Shown one piece after another: positions 9,955-16,584 of a DNA stretch of 28,483 nt; position 1 is the first letter of the stretch; each line of letters starts with the position of its first letter. The notes below the pieces were generated by a model. The model was not told the DNA's origin and searched no databases. It was given only the letters and a program-made list of their open reading frames with translations. Source of the DNA: JBHEMK01 sp046262635 (GTDB lineage: Bacteria; Actinomycetota; Thermoleophilia; Gaiellales; Gaiellaceae); the NCBI GenBank assembly GCA_046262635.1, contig JBHEMK010000095.1:1-28483 (forward strand), read 5' to 3'. A program made the position numbers and the translations under genes.

Positions 9955-11919
9955 ATGCGGACGACGCTGAAGAGAGGAATCGGCCGGGCGGCGCCGGTCA
10001 ACGGCAACGGTGGCGGCAACGGCCGGGCCGTGTACCCGCCCGGCGTCCTGACGCCGATGCGCCGCTACCGCGTGCCGCCTCCGCCCGCACGCACGACGCG
10101 ACAGCTGCTCGGCTGGATCTTCCGCTGGACGCTCGCGGCGATCGTGATGATCGCGGTCGGGGTCTCCGGCGGCCTCTACCTCTACGGCCACCAGACGCTG
10201 AGCGCATTCCAGGCGCATTCTGCGCCCGTGAAGAAGGCGCAGAAGTTCCTCGCCAAGGTTCCGGACGCGAGCAAGCCGGCGACGGCACTCGTGATCGGCT
10301 ACGACAAACGGGCCGGCGCCGACGCGGCGATCAATGACGGCTCCCGCTCCGACACGGTCATGCTGATCCGAGCGGATCCCCAGCGGCACGCGGTCTCGCT
10401 GCTCTCGTTCCCACGCGACTTGGTCGTGCCGATTCACTGTCCGCGCAAGGCGCTCTATACCGACCGGATCAACTCCGCCTGGTCGGCCTGCGGGCCGCAG
10501 GGCACCGTCGCCACGGTCGAGGCCCTAACCGGAATCGCGCCGAACTACCTCGTCACGGTCGACTTCCACGGCTTCAAGCTGCTCGTGAACAGGTTGAACG
10601 GGGTCTACCTGGACGTCGACCACCGGTACCTGAACACCCAGGGTGGTCCCGGCGGCTACGCGCGGATCGACCTCGAGCCCGGCTACCAGAAACTCGACGG
10701 GCAGCAGGCGCTCGACTTCGTTCGCTTCCGCCACACCGACTCTGACCTCTACCGGCTTGCCCGCCAGCAGGAGTTCGTCACCGCGTTGCGTGAGCGGATC
10801 TCATCAGGTTTCTCGATCTTCAGCGTCTTCAAGATTATCGGTGCCCTCAAGGGCAACGTGGAGATCGTCCAGGGCGGCGGCGGCCCCGTCCCGCCCGACA
10901 CGGCGCTCTCGTACCTGAAGTTCGTGAGCGGACTCCCGTCGAACCACTTCTTCCGGACGACGCTCGGGGGTCTGACCGGCGTGAACGAGCTCAGCGCCCC
11001 GCAGTCGGCGATCCAGACGGCGGTGCGGCAGTTCTCGAACCCCGATGTCGGCGCGCCGCGCCGGGCCAACGCCTCGGCACTCGGGCTCAAGGCCAGGAAG
11101 GTTCAGACGCTGAAGCCCGCTTCGATCACGACGCTCGTCCTCAACGGGACCACCGAACCCGGCCTCGCACGCGACACGTCGTACAAGCTCGCGGTCCGCG
11201 GCTACAGGACGGTGCAGCTCGGCGGCCAGCAGCCGGCCAACGCCCCGACCCAGGCGCACGTCGCCACGACCGTCTACTTCGACGCCTCGCAGCCGGCCGC
11301 GCGGGCCGCCGCCCAGCAGCTCCAGACGCTCTTCCCGGGGTCGAAGGTCAATTCGATGCCGCAGGAGATCGTCACGCTCGGCCGACAGGCCGCCAGCCCG
11401 ATGACGATCGTGGTCGTCGGCTCGAGCTTCAACGGTGTCCTCGCCGGTTCGGCGGTACCCAATACCGCCACGCCGAAGCACGTGCGGCCGAACGTCTACG
11501 CCTCGCCGGGGATCGCGCTGAACGCGCTGCGCGCGATCCGGGCCAGGCTGCCGTTCCAGCTCGAGGTGCCGCACGTGATCGAGCGCAGCTCCCAGCTCGC
11601 GCAGCTCACGCCCGTGCGTGTCTACAAGCCCGCGCCGCACCACAGAGGTGTCCGCGTCACCTTTGTCACCGGGCCGGGCAACGTCTACTGGGGGATCCAG
11701 GAGACCGACTGGAACGACGCCCCCGTGCTCGACCGTCCGACCGTCACGCATACCTTCGGCGGCCGGACGTTTGACTTCTACTACACCGGCTCGCACCTGC
11801 ACATGGTCGTTTTGCGCGGCGGCAAGGCCCGCTACTGGGTCGTGAACACACTCCTGGACGAGTTGTCCAACGAGACGATGATCGCGATCGCCAGGGGCCT
11901 GCAGCCACTCGGCAGGTAA
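9955..11919 (+). CDS. LytR-CpsA-Psr (LCP) family glycopolymer ligase with LytR_C domain
   Basis: A 654-residue membrane protein expected to move lipid-linked glycopolymers onto peptidoglycan outside the cell. Residues 1-50 are a cytoplasmic, Gly/Asn- and Pro-rich stretch, and one membrane helix spans about 54-77. The LCP catalytic domain (about 108-285) has VIGYDKRAG, then SRSDTVMLIRADP with R131 and D133, LSFPRDLVV with R154 and D155, and DFVRFRHTDSDLYRLARQQE. A LytR_C domain (about 390-480) has TTLVLNGTTEPGLARDTSYK. About 165 further residues at the C-terminus match no family I know and end in YWVVNTLLDELSNETMIAIA. The next gene, 12 bases on, makes UDP-glucuronate, which fits a role in anchoring a uronic-acid polymer. 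Confidence 0.92.
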   Translation: MRTTLKRGIGRAAPVNGNGGGNGRAVYPPGVLTPMRRYRVPPPPARTTRQLLGWIFRWTLAAIVMIAVGVSGGLYLYGHQTLSAFQAHSAPVKKAQKFLAKVPDASKPATALVIGYDKRAGADAAINDGSRSDTVMLIRADPQRHAVSLLSFPRDLVVPIHCPRKALYTDRINSAWSACGPQGTVATVEALTGIAPNYLVTVDFHGFKLLVNRLNGVYLDVDHRYLNTQGGPGGYARIDLEPGYQKLDGQQALDFVRFRHTDSDLYRLARQQEFVTALRERISSGFSIFSVFKIIGALKGNVEIVQGGGGPVPPDTALSYLKFVSGLPSNHFFRTTLGGLTGVNELSAPQSAIQTAVRQFSNPDVGAPRRANASALGLKARKVQTLKPASITTLVLNGTTEPGLARDTSYKLAVRGYRTVQLGGQQPANAPTQAHVATTVYFDASQPAARAAAQQLQTLFPGSKVNSMPQEIVTLGRQAASPMTIVVVGSSFNGVLAGSAVPNTATPKHVRPNVYASPGIALNALRAIRARLPFQLEVPHVIERSSQLAQLTPVRVYKPAPHHRGVRVTFVTGPGNVYWGIQETDWNDAPVLDRPTVTHTFGGRTFDFYYTGSHLHMVVLRGGKARYWVVNTLLDELSNETMIAIARGLQPLGR

Positions 11920-11922
11920 CCT
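11917..11922 (+). promoter_or_regulatory. Candidate -10 box overlapping the LCP stop codon
   Basis: TAACCT includes the TAA stop of the LCP gene and lies 9 bases before ATG 11932. It may be a leaderless start for the dehydrogenase gene, or only a chance effect of the stop codon. Confidence 0.25.
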
Positions 11923-11931
11923 CCGCGCGTC

Positions 11932-14676
11932 ATGAGCAGGATCGGGATCTTCGGCGCCGGTTACGTCGGCTTGGTCACAGGAACGTGCTTCGCCGCGCTC
12001 GGCCACGAGGTCGTTGTCCGCGACGTGCTCGCCGAGAAGATCGAGGCGCTGCGCCGCGGCCGGGTGCCGATCTACGAGCCAGGGCTCGAGGAGCTACTGG
12101 CCGCCAACGTGGATCGCATCTCCTTCACCACCGACGTCGCCGAGGCGATCGACGGCGCGGACTTTCTCTACGTGGCCGTCGGCACGCCTCCCACCTACTC
12201 CGGCGACGCCGACCTCTCGGCGGTCTGGATCGTCATTGACGAGCTGCTGGGCCTGGCGGGCGGCACGGTCGTCGTGATGAAGAGCACGGTCCCGCCGGGG
12301 ACCGGGGAGAAGGTCAGGGCAGCGCTCGACGCGCGCGGACTCTCGCACGTCGGCTACGTCTCCAACCCGGAGTTTCTGGCAGAGGGGACGGCCCTGAACG
12401 ACTTCATGAACCCCGACCGGATCGTCGTCGGCGCGTTCAAGCCTGAGGACGGCGACGGGGTCGCCGAGCTCCACACCCCCCTGAACGCCCCGGTCGTGCG
12501 CTGCGATGTCGCCTCGGCGGAGATGATCAAGATGGCCGCGAACGCGTTCCTCTCGACTCGGATCAGCTTCATCAACGAGATCGCGAACGTCTGCGAGGTC
12601 GTCGGCGCCGACGTCGTGGCCGTGGCCGAGGGAGTCGGGCTCGACCATCGGCTCGGCAAGCACTTCCTGCGGGCCGGGATCGGCTTCGGCGGCTCCTGCC
12701 TAGACGGGCGGGAGACCGTGCTGGCCCGCCTCTCCGGCCGGACCTGGCTGACGACCCTCGAGCGGCTGTTCGCCGAACTTGAGCCCTCCACGGCCGAGCG
12801 GGCCGAGGTTCTGCATCCGGACGGCCTCGAGGTGCTCGCGTGGCGGCCGGACGCGGCTCGCCCCGAATTTCTGCCCGTCTCGCTGGCGACGCGACGCGGC
12901 TACCGGGGCACGATGCTCGAGGTGCGGACGGAGATGGGCCGGCGCGTCCGCTGCACTCCGGATCATCCGTTCGTGGTGGCTGATGGCGACGGCGGGGATC
13001 TCGGCGTGAAGCTCGCAGAAGAGCTGACGAACAAGGATTGGCTGCCCCTCGCGCAGCGCGCGCCTGAGGAGGCCGAGATGTGGCGGCTCGACCTCCTCGC
13101 CGGGATGACGGTGCCAGGTCTGGACGGCGAGGGCTTGACTGTGCAGCGACTGCAAGCCGCCTCGCCCAAGGCGACCACCGCACGGTTGCGAGCGCGACTC
13201 GAGGAGCCCGGGCATCGACGGGATCGGTCTGGTGTACGCGAGGTCGATCGCTCCGCGGCGCTGCGCGTTTGCGGCGCCCGCGGACTCGACCTCCGCGGCG
13301 CGTCAGACGGGACAGTCGAGAACGGCACCCACGCGCCGGCCGAACTGGCGGCGGACGAGGAGTTCTGGCGCGTCGTCGGGCTCTACATCGCCAAAGGCGG
13401 TGCGAGCGTCGCCGGCGAGCGACCCCGCATCCAGTGGTGTTTCCACCCGCGCCGCGAGCTCGATCTCGCCGAAGCTGTTCTCCGATTCTGGCGATGCCGC
13501 GGCATCGACGCGCTGATGTCGGAGGCGCCGACGAGAGCCGAGGTGAGCGTCTCCTCGCACGTGCTGCCGGCCTGGTGGCTCGGCGTGCTCGGCATGGGGT
13601 CGAGCCGTTTCGACCAGCGGATCCCGGATGCAATCTGGGGAGCGCCCGAGGCTCACAAGCGCGCCCTCGTGGTCGGCATGTGGCGCGGTCGCGGGTCCTG
13701 GTCCTTCGTGAACGACGGCGGCGGCGTCGTCCTCGAATACGGCGCCTCCGGCAGCGAGCTCGCTGACGGGCTCCTTCGACTCCTCGGCGATCTCGGCGTC
13801 GTCGCCCGCGTGCAGGTCGGCCGCGCCGCCAGGTCGACCTGCGAGACGCACCGGATCGTCATCCCCGGCACCGAGCCGGTCGAGTCGCTGCTCGAGCTCG
13901 TGCCGGTGCGAGACCGCGAGCGGATCCTCGACTCCCTCGGACGGGCGCCGAGGCGACTCGCTCAGGCCGCCTACCGACGGCACAACGAGCATGCCGCCTG
14001 GGTGCGCGTCGTCGAGATTGCGCCCGCCGAACCGCCGGGTTGGGTGTACTCACTCGAAGTTCCAGGGGCCCACACGTTTGTCACGACGGCGGGATTGATC
14101 GTGGACAACTGCTTCCCGAAGGATGTCTCGGCGCTGAAGCAGCTCGCAGGCAACTCCGGCTACCACTTCCAGCTGCTGTCGGCGGTGATCGAGGTGAACG
14201 AGCTGCAGAAGCGGCGCGTCGTCACGAAGCTGCACCGCCACCTCGGTAGCCTGCGGGGGAAGACGGTCGCGCTGCTCGGTCTCGCGTTCAAGCCGGACAC
14301 CGACGACATGCGCGAGGCGCCCAGCCTCGTGATCGCCTCGCGTCTGCTCGCGGAGGGCGCTGACGTGCGGGTCTGGGATCCCGTCGCCGACGCGCACGAT
14401 GTGCTCCAGGGCGTGACCGTCTGCGAGAGCGTCCTCGAGGCCGTGAGCGGCGCCGACGCCGCGGTGATCGTGACCGAGTGGCCAGAGTTGCGCGAGCTCG
14501 CATCTGCATCGGTGCGCGCCGCGATGGCCCACCCGCTGATCGTCGACGGGCGCAACCTGCTCGACCCGGCCGCCGTCCGCGCGGCCGGGTTCGCCTACGA
14601 CGGCATCGGCCGTCCCACCTCCACGTTCGCGGACTCGGTCGAGCTCGGGGAACGCGATCGCGAGCTCCGCTCCTGA
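11932..14676 (+). CDS. ugd: UDP-glucose 6-dehydrogenase precursor containing an intein
   Basis: UDP-glucose dehydrogenase oxidises UDP-glucose to UDP-glucuronate with two NAD+, the committed step toward uronic-acid polymers. The open frame has 914 codons. Residues 1-255 and 727-914 together form a normal enzyme of 443 residues; residues 256-726 are an intein. The N-terminal NAD domain starts IGIFGAGYVGLVTG and continues with YVAVGTPPTYSGDADLS, KSTVPPGTGEKV and SNPEFLAEGTALNDFMNPDR. The central helix is AEMIKMAANAFLSTRISFIN. The active site GFGGS-CFPKDVSAL is split by the intein, and its catalytic cysteine is C727. The C-terminal domain has LGLAFKPDTDDMREAPS. Without splicing the active site cannot form. 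It follows an LCP gene and precedes a nucleotidyltransferase that overlaps its end in the +1 frame. Confidence 0.95.
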   Translation: MSRIGIFGAGYVGLVTGTCFAALGHEVVVRDVLAEKIEALRRGRVPIYEPGLEELLAANVDRISFTTDVAEAIDGADFLYVAVGTPPTYSGDADLSAVWIVIDELLGLAGGTVVVMKSTVPPGTGEKVRAALDARGLSHVGYVSNPEFLAEGTALNDFMNPDRIVVGAFKPEDGDGVAELHTPLNAPVVRCDVASAEMIKMAANAFLSTRISFINEIANVCEVVGADVVAVAEGVGLDHRLGKHFLRAGIGFGGSCLDGRETVLARLSGRTWLTTLERLFAELEPSTAERAEVLHPDGLEVLAWRPDAARPEFLPVSLATRRGYRGTMLEVRTEMGRRVRCTPDHPFVVADGDGGDLGVKLAEELTNKDWLPLAQRAPEEAEMWRLDLLAGMTVPGLDGEGLTVQRLQAASPKATTARLRARLEEPGHRRDRSGVREVDRSAALRVCGARGLDLRGASDGTVENGTHAPAELAADEEFWRVVGLYIAKGGASVAGERPRIQWCFHPRRELDLAEAVLRFWRCRGIDALMSEAPTRAEVSVSSHVLPAWWLGVLGMGSSRFDQRIPDAIWGAPEAHKRALVVGMWRGRGSWSFVNDGGGVVLEYGASGSELADGLLRLLGDLGVVARVQVGRAARSTCETHRIVIPGTEPVESLLELVPVRDRERILDSLGRAPRRLAQAAYRRHNEHAAWVRVVEIAPAEPPGWVYSLEVPGAHTFVTTAGLIVDNCFPKDVSALKQLAGNSGYHFQLLSAVIEVNELQKRRVVTKLHRHLGSLRGKTVALLGLAFKPDTDDMREAPSLVIASRLLAEGADVRVWDPVADAHDVLQGVTVCESVLEAVSGADAAVIVTEWPELRELASASVRAAMAHPLIVDGRNLLDPAAVRAAGFAYDGIGRPTSTFADSVELGERDRELRS
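12697..14109 (+). mobile_element. Intein (471 residues) at the catalytic cysteine of UDP-glucose dehydrogenase; endonuclease motifs degenerate
   Basis: Precursor residues 256-726. Block A starts at C256 (CLDGRETVLA). Block B is RCTPDHPFVV with the T342-x-x-H345 pair. Block F is WVYSLEVPGAHTFV with H714, and the end is GLIVDN (N726), followed by the extein C727. Excision joins GFGGS to CFPKDVSAL, exactly restoring the family motif. Between the splicing blocks lie two LAGLIDADG-like segments, VVGLYIAKGG (from residue 481) and VVGMWRGRGSW. The positions normally held by Asp/Glu are K488, R585 and R587, so DNA cutting is probably lost. The penultimate residue is D725 rather than the usual His. 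Base composition matches the host gene, suggesting long residence. Confidence 0.92.
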
Positions 14677-15793
14677 CGTCGGCCTCCCGGCCGTCCTTCT
14701 GGTCGGGGGCGAGGGAACACGACTGCGCCCGCTGACGGCACGGGCGCCGAAGCCGATGCTCCCGCTGGTCGACCGGCCCCTGCTCGCCTACACGTTCGAG
14801 CACCTGCGCAGGCACGGCATCGCGCGGGCGGTGCTGTCCTGCGGCTATCTGCCGACGCAGCTCGAGGCCCACTTCGGCGAGGACGCGGACGGGCTCGCGC
14901 TCGAGTACTGCGTCGAGGGCGAGCCGCTCGGAACGGGCGGGGCGATCGGCTTCGGAGCGCGCGGCATCGAGGGCACGTTCCTGGCGCTGAACGGCGACTC
15001 GCTGCGAGCTGCCGACCTCGGCGCCCTGATCGACTTCCACCGGCGAACCGGAGCCAGGGCCACGATCCTGCTGACCCCCGTCGCAGACCCGGCGCGCTAC
15101 GGGCTCGTCCGCCTCGACCCGGACGGCAAGGTGGCGACCTTTCTCGAGAAGCCGCGGCCGGAGGAGATCGACACCGACCTGATCAACGCCGGCGTCTACG
15201 TGCTCGAACCGGACGTGCTGAAGCTGATCCCGGCCGGACGGCCGGTTTCGATCGAGCGGGAGGTGTTTCCGCAGCTCGTCGAGGAGCGCTCGGTCTACGG
15301 TGTCGCGCTGCCCGGCTACTGGCTCGACGTGGGCACACCGGAGTCCTACCTGCTTGCCCACCGGGACGTGCTCGAGCGGAACTTCCCGAGCGAGGTGGGT
15401 GACGCGCTCGGGCGTGACTACACCTTCGTCGATCCGACCTCGCGGGTGAGTCCGAAGGCGCGGCTGGTGCCGCCCGTCTTCGTCGGGCCCGGGGCGGTGA
15501 TCGAGGACGACGTCCGGATCGGGAGCCTCGCGGTGATCGGCCACGGCGCGGAGGTCGGCCGAGGCTCGGTCGTCGAGCAGGCGGTCGTCCAGGGCGGCGC
15601 CAGGCTCGGCGCCGACTGCTCGGTGATGCGCTCGCTCGTCGGCGAGGAGGCCGAGCTCGGGGACGGATGCAGCGTGTTCGGGCTCTCCGTCGTCGGCCCT
15701 GGCGCGCGGGTCGGCTCGGGGAATAGACTCGACGCCGGCCTCCGAATCGCCGCCGACGCCGTCGTTCCACCCGACTCGATCTCGTTCGCATGA
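14675..15793 (+). CDS. Sugar-1-phosphate nucleotidyltransferase with left-handed beta-helix (GDP-mannose pyrophosphorylase-like); start unresolved
   Basis: This enzyme would make an NDP-sugar from NTP and a sugar 1-phosphate. The frame contains the full N-terminal signature GGEGTRLRPLT followed by PKPMLPLVDRPLL, then GEPLGTGGAI, LALNGDSL, VATFLEKP, INAGVYVLEP and GYWLDVGTPESYL. The last 120 residues are hexapeptide repeats of a beta-helix (FVGPGAVIEDDVRIGSLAVI). The first ATG in frame (14756) falls after the signature and would remove the nucleotide-binding loop. The frame is open from 14540 but has no ATG, GTG or TTG before 14756; only ATC 14657 and CTG 14699 are near-start codons. The start given here is just the codon reached by a +1 shift at the ugd stop (TCC TGA C). 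The 3' end overlaps the cupin gene by ATGA. Confidence 0.85.
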   Translation, partial: DVGLPAVLLVGGEGTRLRPLTARAPKPMLPLVDRPLLAYTFEHLRRHGIARAVLSCGYLPTQLEAHFGEDADGLALEYCVEGEPLGTGGAIGFGARGIEGTFLALNGDSLRAADLGALIDFHRRTGARATILLTPVADPARYGLVRLDPDGKVATFLEKPRPEEIDTDLINAGVYVLEPDVLKLIPAGRPVSIEREVFPQLVEERSVYGVALPGYWLDVGTPESYLLAHRDVLERNFPSEVGDALGRDYTFVDPTSRVSPKARLVPPVFVGPGAVIEDDVRIGSLAVIGHGAEVGRGSVVEQAVVQGGARLGADCSVMRSLVGEEAELGDGCSVFGLSVVGPGARVGSGNRLDAGLRIAADAVVPPDSISFA

Positions 15794-16200
15794 GCCTCGA
15801 CTCACCGAATCTCGAAGGTCTCGACCGCTGGGCGTTCGTTCCACGCAAGGTCGAGAAGCCTTGGGGCTGGGAGCTGATCTGGGCCCATACCGACCGGTAC
15901 GTCGGCAAGATCCTCTTCGTCCGGGCCGGCCAGTTGCTCAGCCTCCAGTTTCACCGCGAAAAGGACGAGAGCTGGTACGTCCAGAAGGGTCGGGCGGAGC
16001 TGGAACTGGGCGAGCCGGGAGACCCGTTGCTCAACCATGAGGTCGTCGGGCCCGGCGCCAGCTTCCGCTACCCGCCCGGCACCGTCCACCGGGTCCGGGC
16101 CCTGGAAGACACGACGATCCTCGAGGTCTCGACGGCACACCTGGACGACGTCGTCCGGCTCGACGACGCCTACGGTCGGGCGGGGACGACCGAGCCTTAA
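15790..16200 (+). CDS. Cupin, type II mannose-6-phosphate isomerase-like
   Basis: A 136-residue single-domain cupin resembling the C-terminal isomerase domain of bifunctional GDP-mannose pyrophosphorylase / mannose-6-phosphate isomerase. The signature is VEKPWGWELIW, then LSLQFHREKDESWYV with the likely metal ligands Gln, His and Glu, and PPGTVHRVRA with the fourth ligand His. It could convert fructose 6-phosphate to mannose 6-phosphate or be a related sugar cupin. Its ATG overlaps the stop of the upstream nucleotidyltransferase (ATGA), so the two reproduce as separate genes what is often one fused protein; this supports a mannose-type substrate. Its TAA stop lies inside the palindrome before the MerR gene. 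Confidence 0.88.
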   Translation: MSLDSPNLEGLDRWAFVPRKVEKPWGWELIWAHTDRYVGKILFVRAGQLLSLQFHREKDESWYVQKGRAELELGEPGDPLLNHEVVGPGASFRYPPGTVHRVRALEDTTILEVSTAHLDDVVRLDDAYGRAGTTEP

Positions 16201-16217
16201 CACAGATGTGATAAGGT
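16197..16217 (+). promoter_or_regulatory. Palindromic operator candidate and -10 box of the MerR gene
   Basis: TTAACACAGATGTGATAA (16197-16214) is an inverted repeat with 7 of 8 bases symmetrical around a central GA. It overlaps a TAAGGT -10-like box (16212-16217), which lies 6 bases before GTG 16224. A dimeric regulator binding here would block the promoter, so MerR autoregulation is a natural guess. It also covers the cupin stop codon. Confidence 0.5.
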
Positions 16218-16223
16218 TCGGCC

Positions 16224-16550
16224 GTGGGCGAGCTGACGGTTGGGCAGGCTGCGGCTCTGAGCGGGTGGTCTGCGCGGATGCTGCGCTACCTCGAGCTGGC
16301 CGGCCTCGTCCTCCCGCGCCGCACCCCGACGGGTTATCGGCTCTACGGGCTGCGGGAGCTCAACCAGCTGCGCTCGCTCCGTCACCTGCGCAGCCGGTTC
16401 GGCGTCGAGATTTCCGACCTCGTGTTCGCCGCGCGGCTTCGTCGGGAGCCTGGGCTGCGCGGAGAGATCGACGCGTGGTTTGCAGGTGCGGACGACCTCG
16501 CCTGGATCGAGTGGGAGCAGCGCAAACACGAGCGCCTGCTCGCCGCGTGA
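16224..16550 (+). CDS. Small MerR-family transcriptional regulator
   Basis: A 108-residue DNA-binding protein. Residues 3-70 are a MerR winged helix-turn-helix: LTVGQAAALSGWSARMLRYL is the recognition region, RTPTGYRLYGLRELNQL the wing and following helix. The rest is a short helical tail with no cysteines and no recognisable effector domain, so it is smaller than metal-sensing MerR proteins and its signal is unknown. The GTG start has a TAAGGT box 6 bases upstream, so the mRNA is probably leaderless. It lies just before ahcY, with a candidate ahcY promoter right after its stop, so it may control ahcY or itself. The regulatory link is inferred from position only. Confidence 0.88.
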   Translation: MGELTVGQAAALSGWSARMLRYLELAGLVLPRRTPTGYRLYGLRELNQLRSLRHLRSRFGVEISDLVFAARLRREPGLRGEIDAWFAGADDLAWIEWEQRKHERLLAA

Positions 16551-16551
16551 C

Positions 16552-16557
16552 TACACT
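16552..16557 (+). promoter_or_regulatory. Candidate -10 box for ahcY
   Basis: TACACT begins two bases after the MerR stop and 27 bases before the ahcY ATG. A clear ribosome binding site, AGAAGAGGG (16572-16580), follows. No consensus -35 is visible. Confidence 0.4.
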
Positions 16558-16584
16558 CCAGCCACCCAAAACAGAAGAGGGCTG

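Noticed and set aside
14756..15793. ATG 14756 as start of the nucleotidyltransferase
   Set aside because: It would remove GGEGTRLRPLT, the nucleotide-binding loop that is clearly encoded just upstream in the same frame.
16480..16584. ATG 16480 as an upstream start of ahcY
   Set aside because: The extra 35 residues lie within the MerR gene in another frame, have no homology, and ATG 16585 has a good ribosome binding site.
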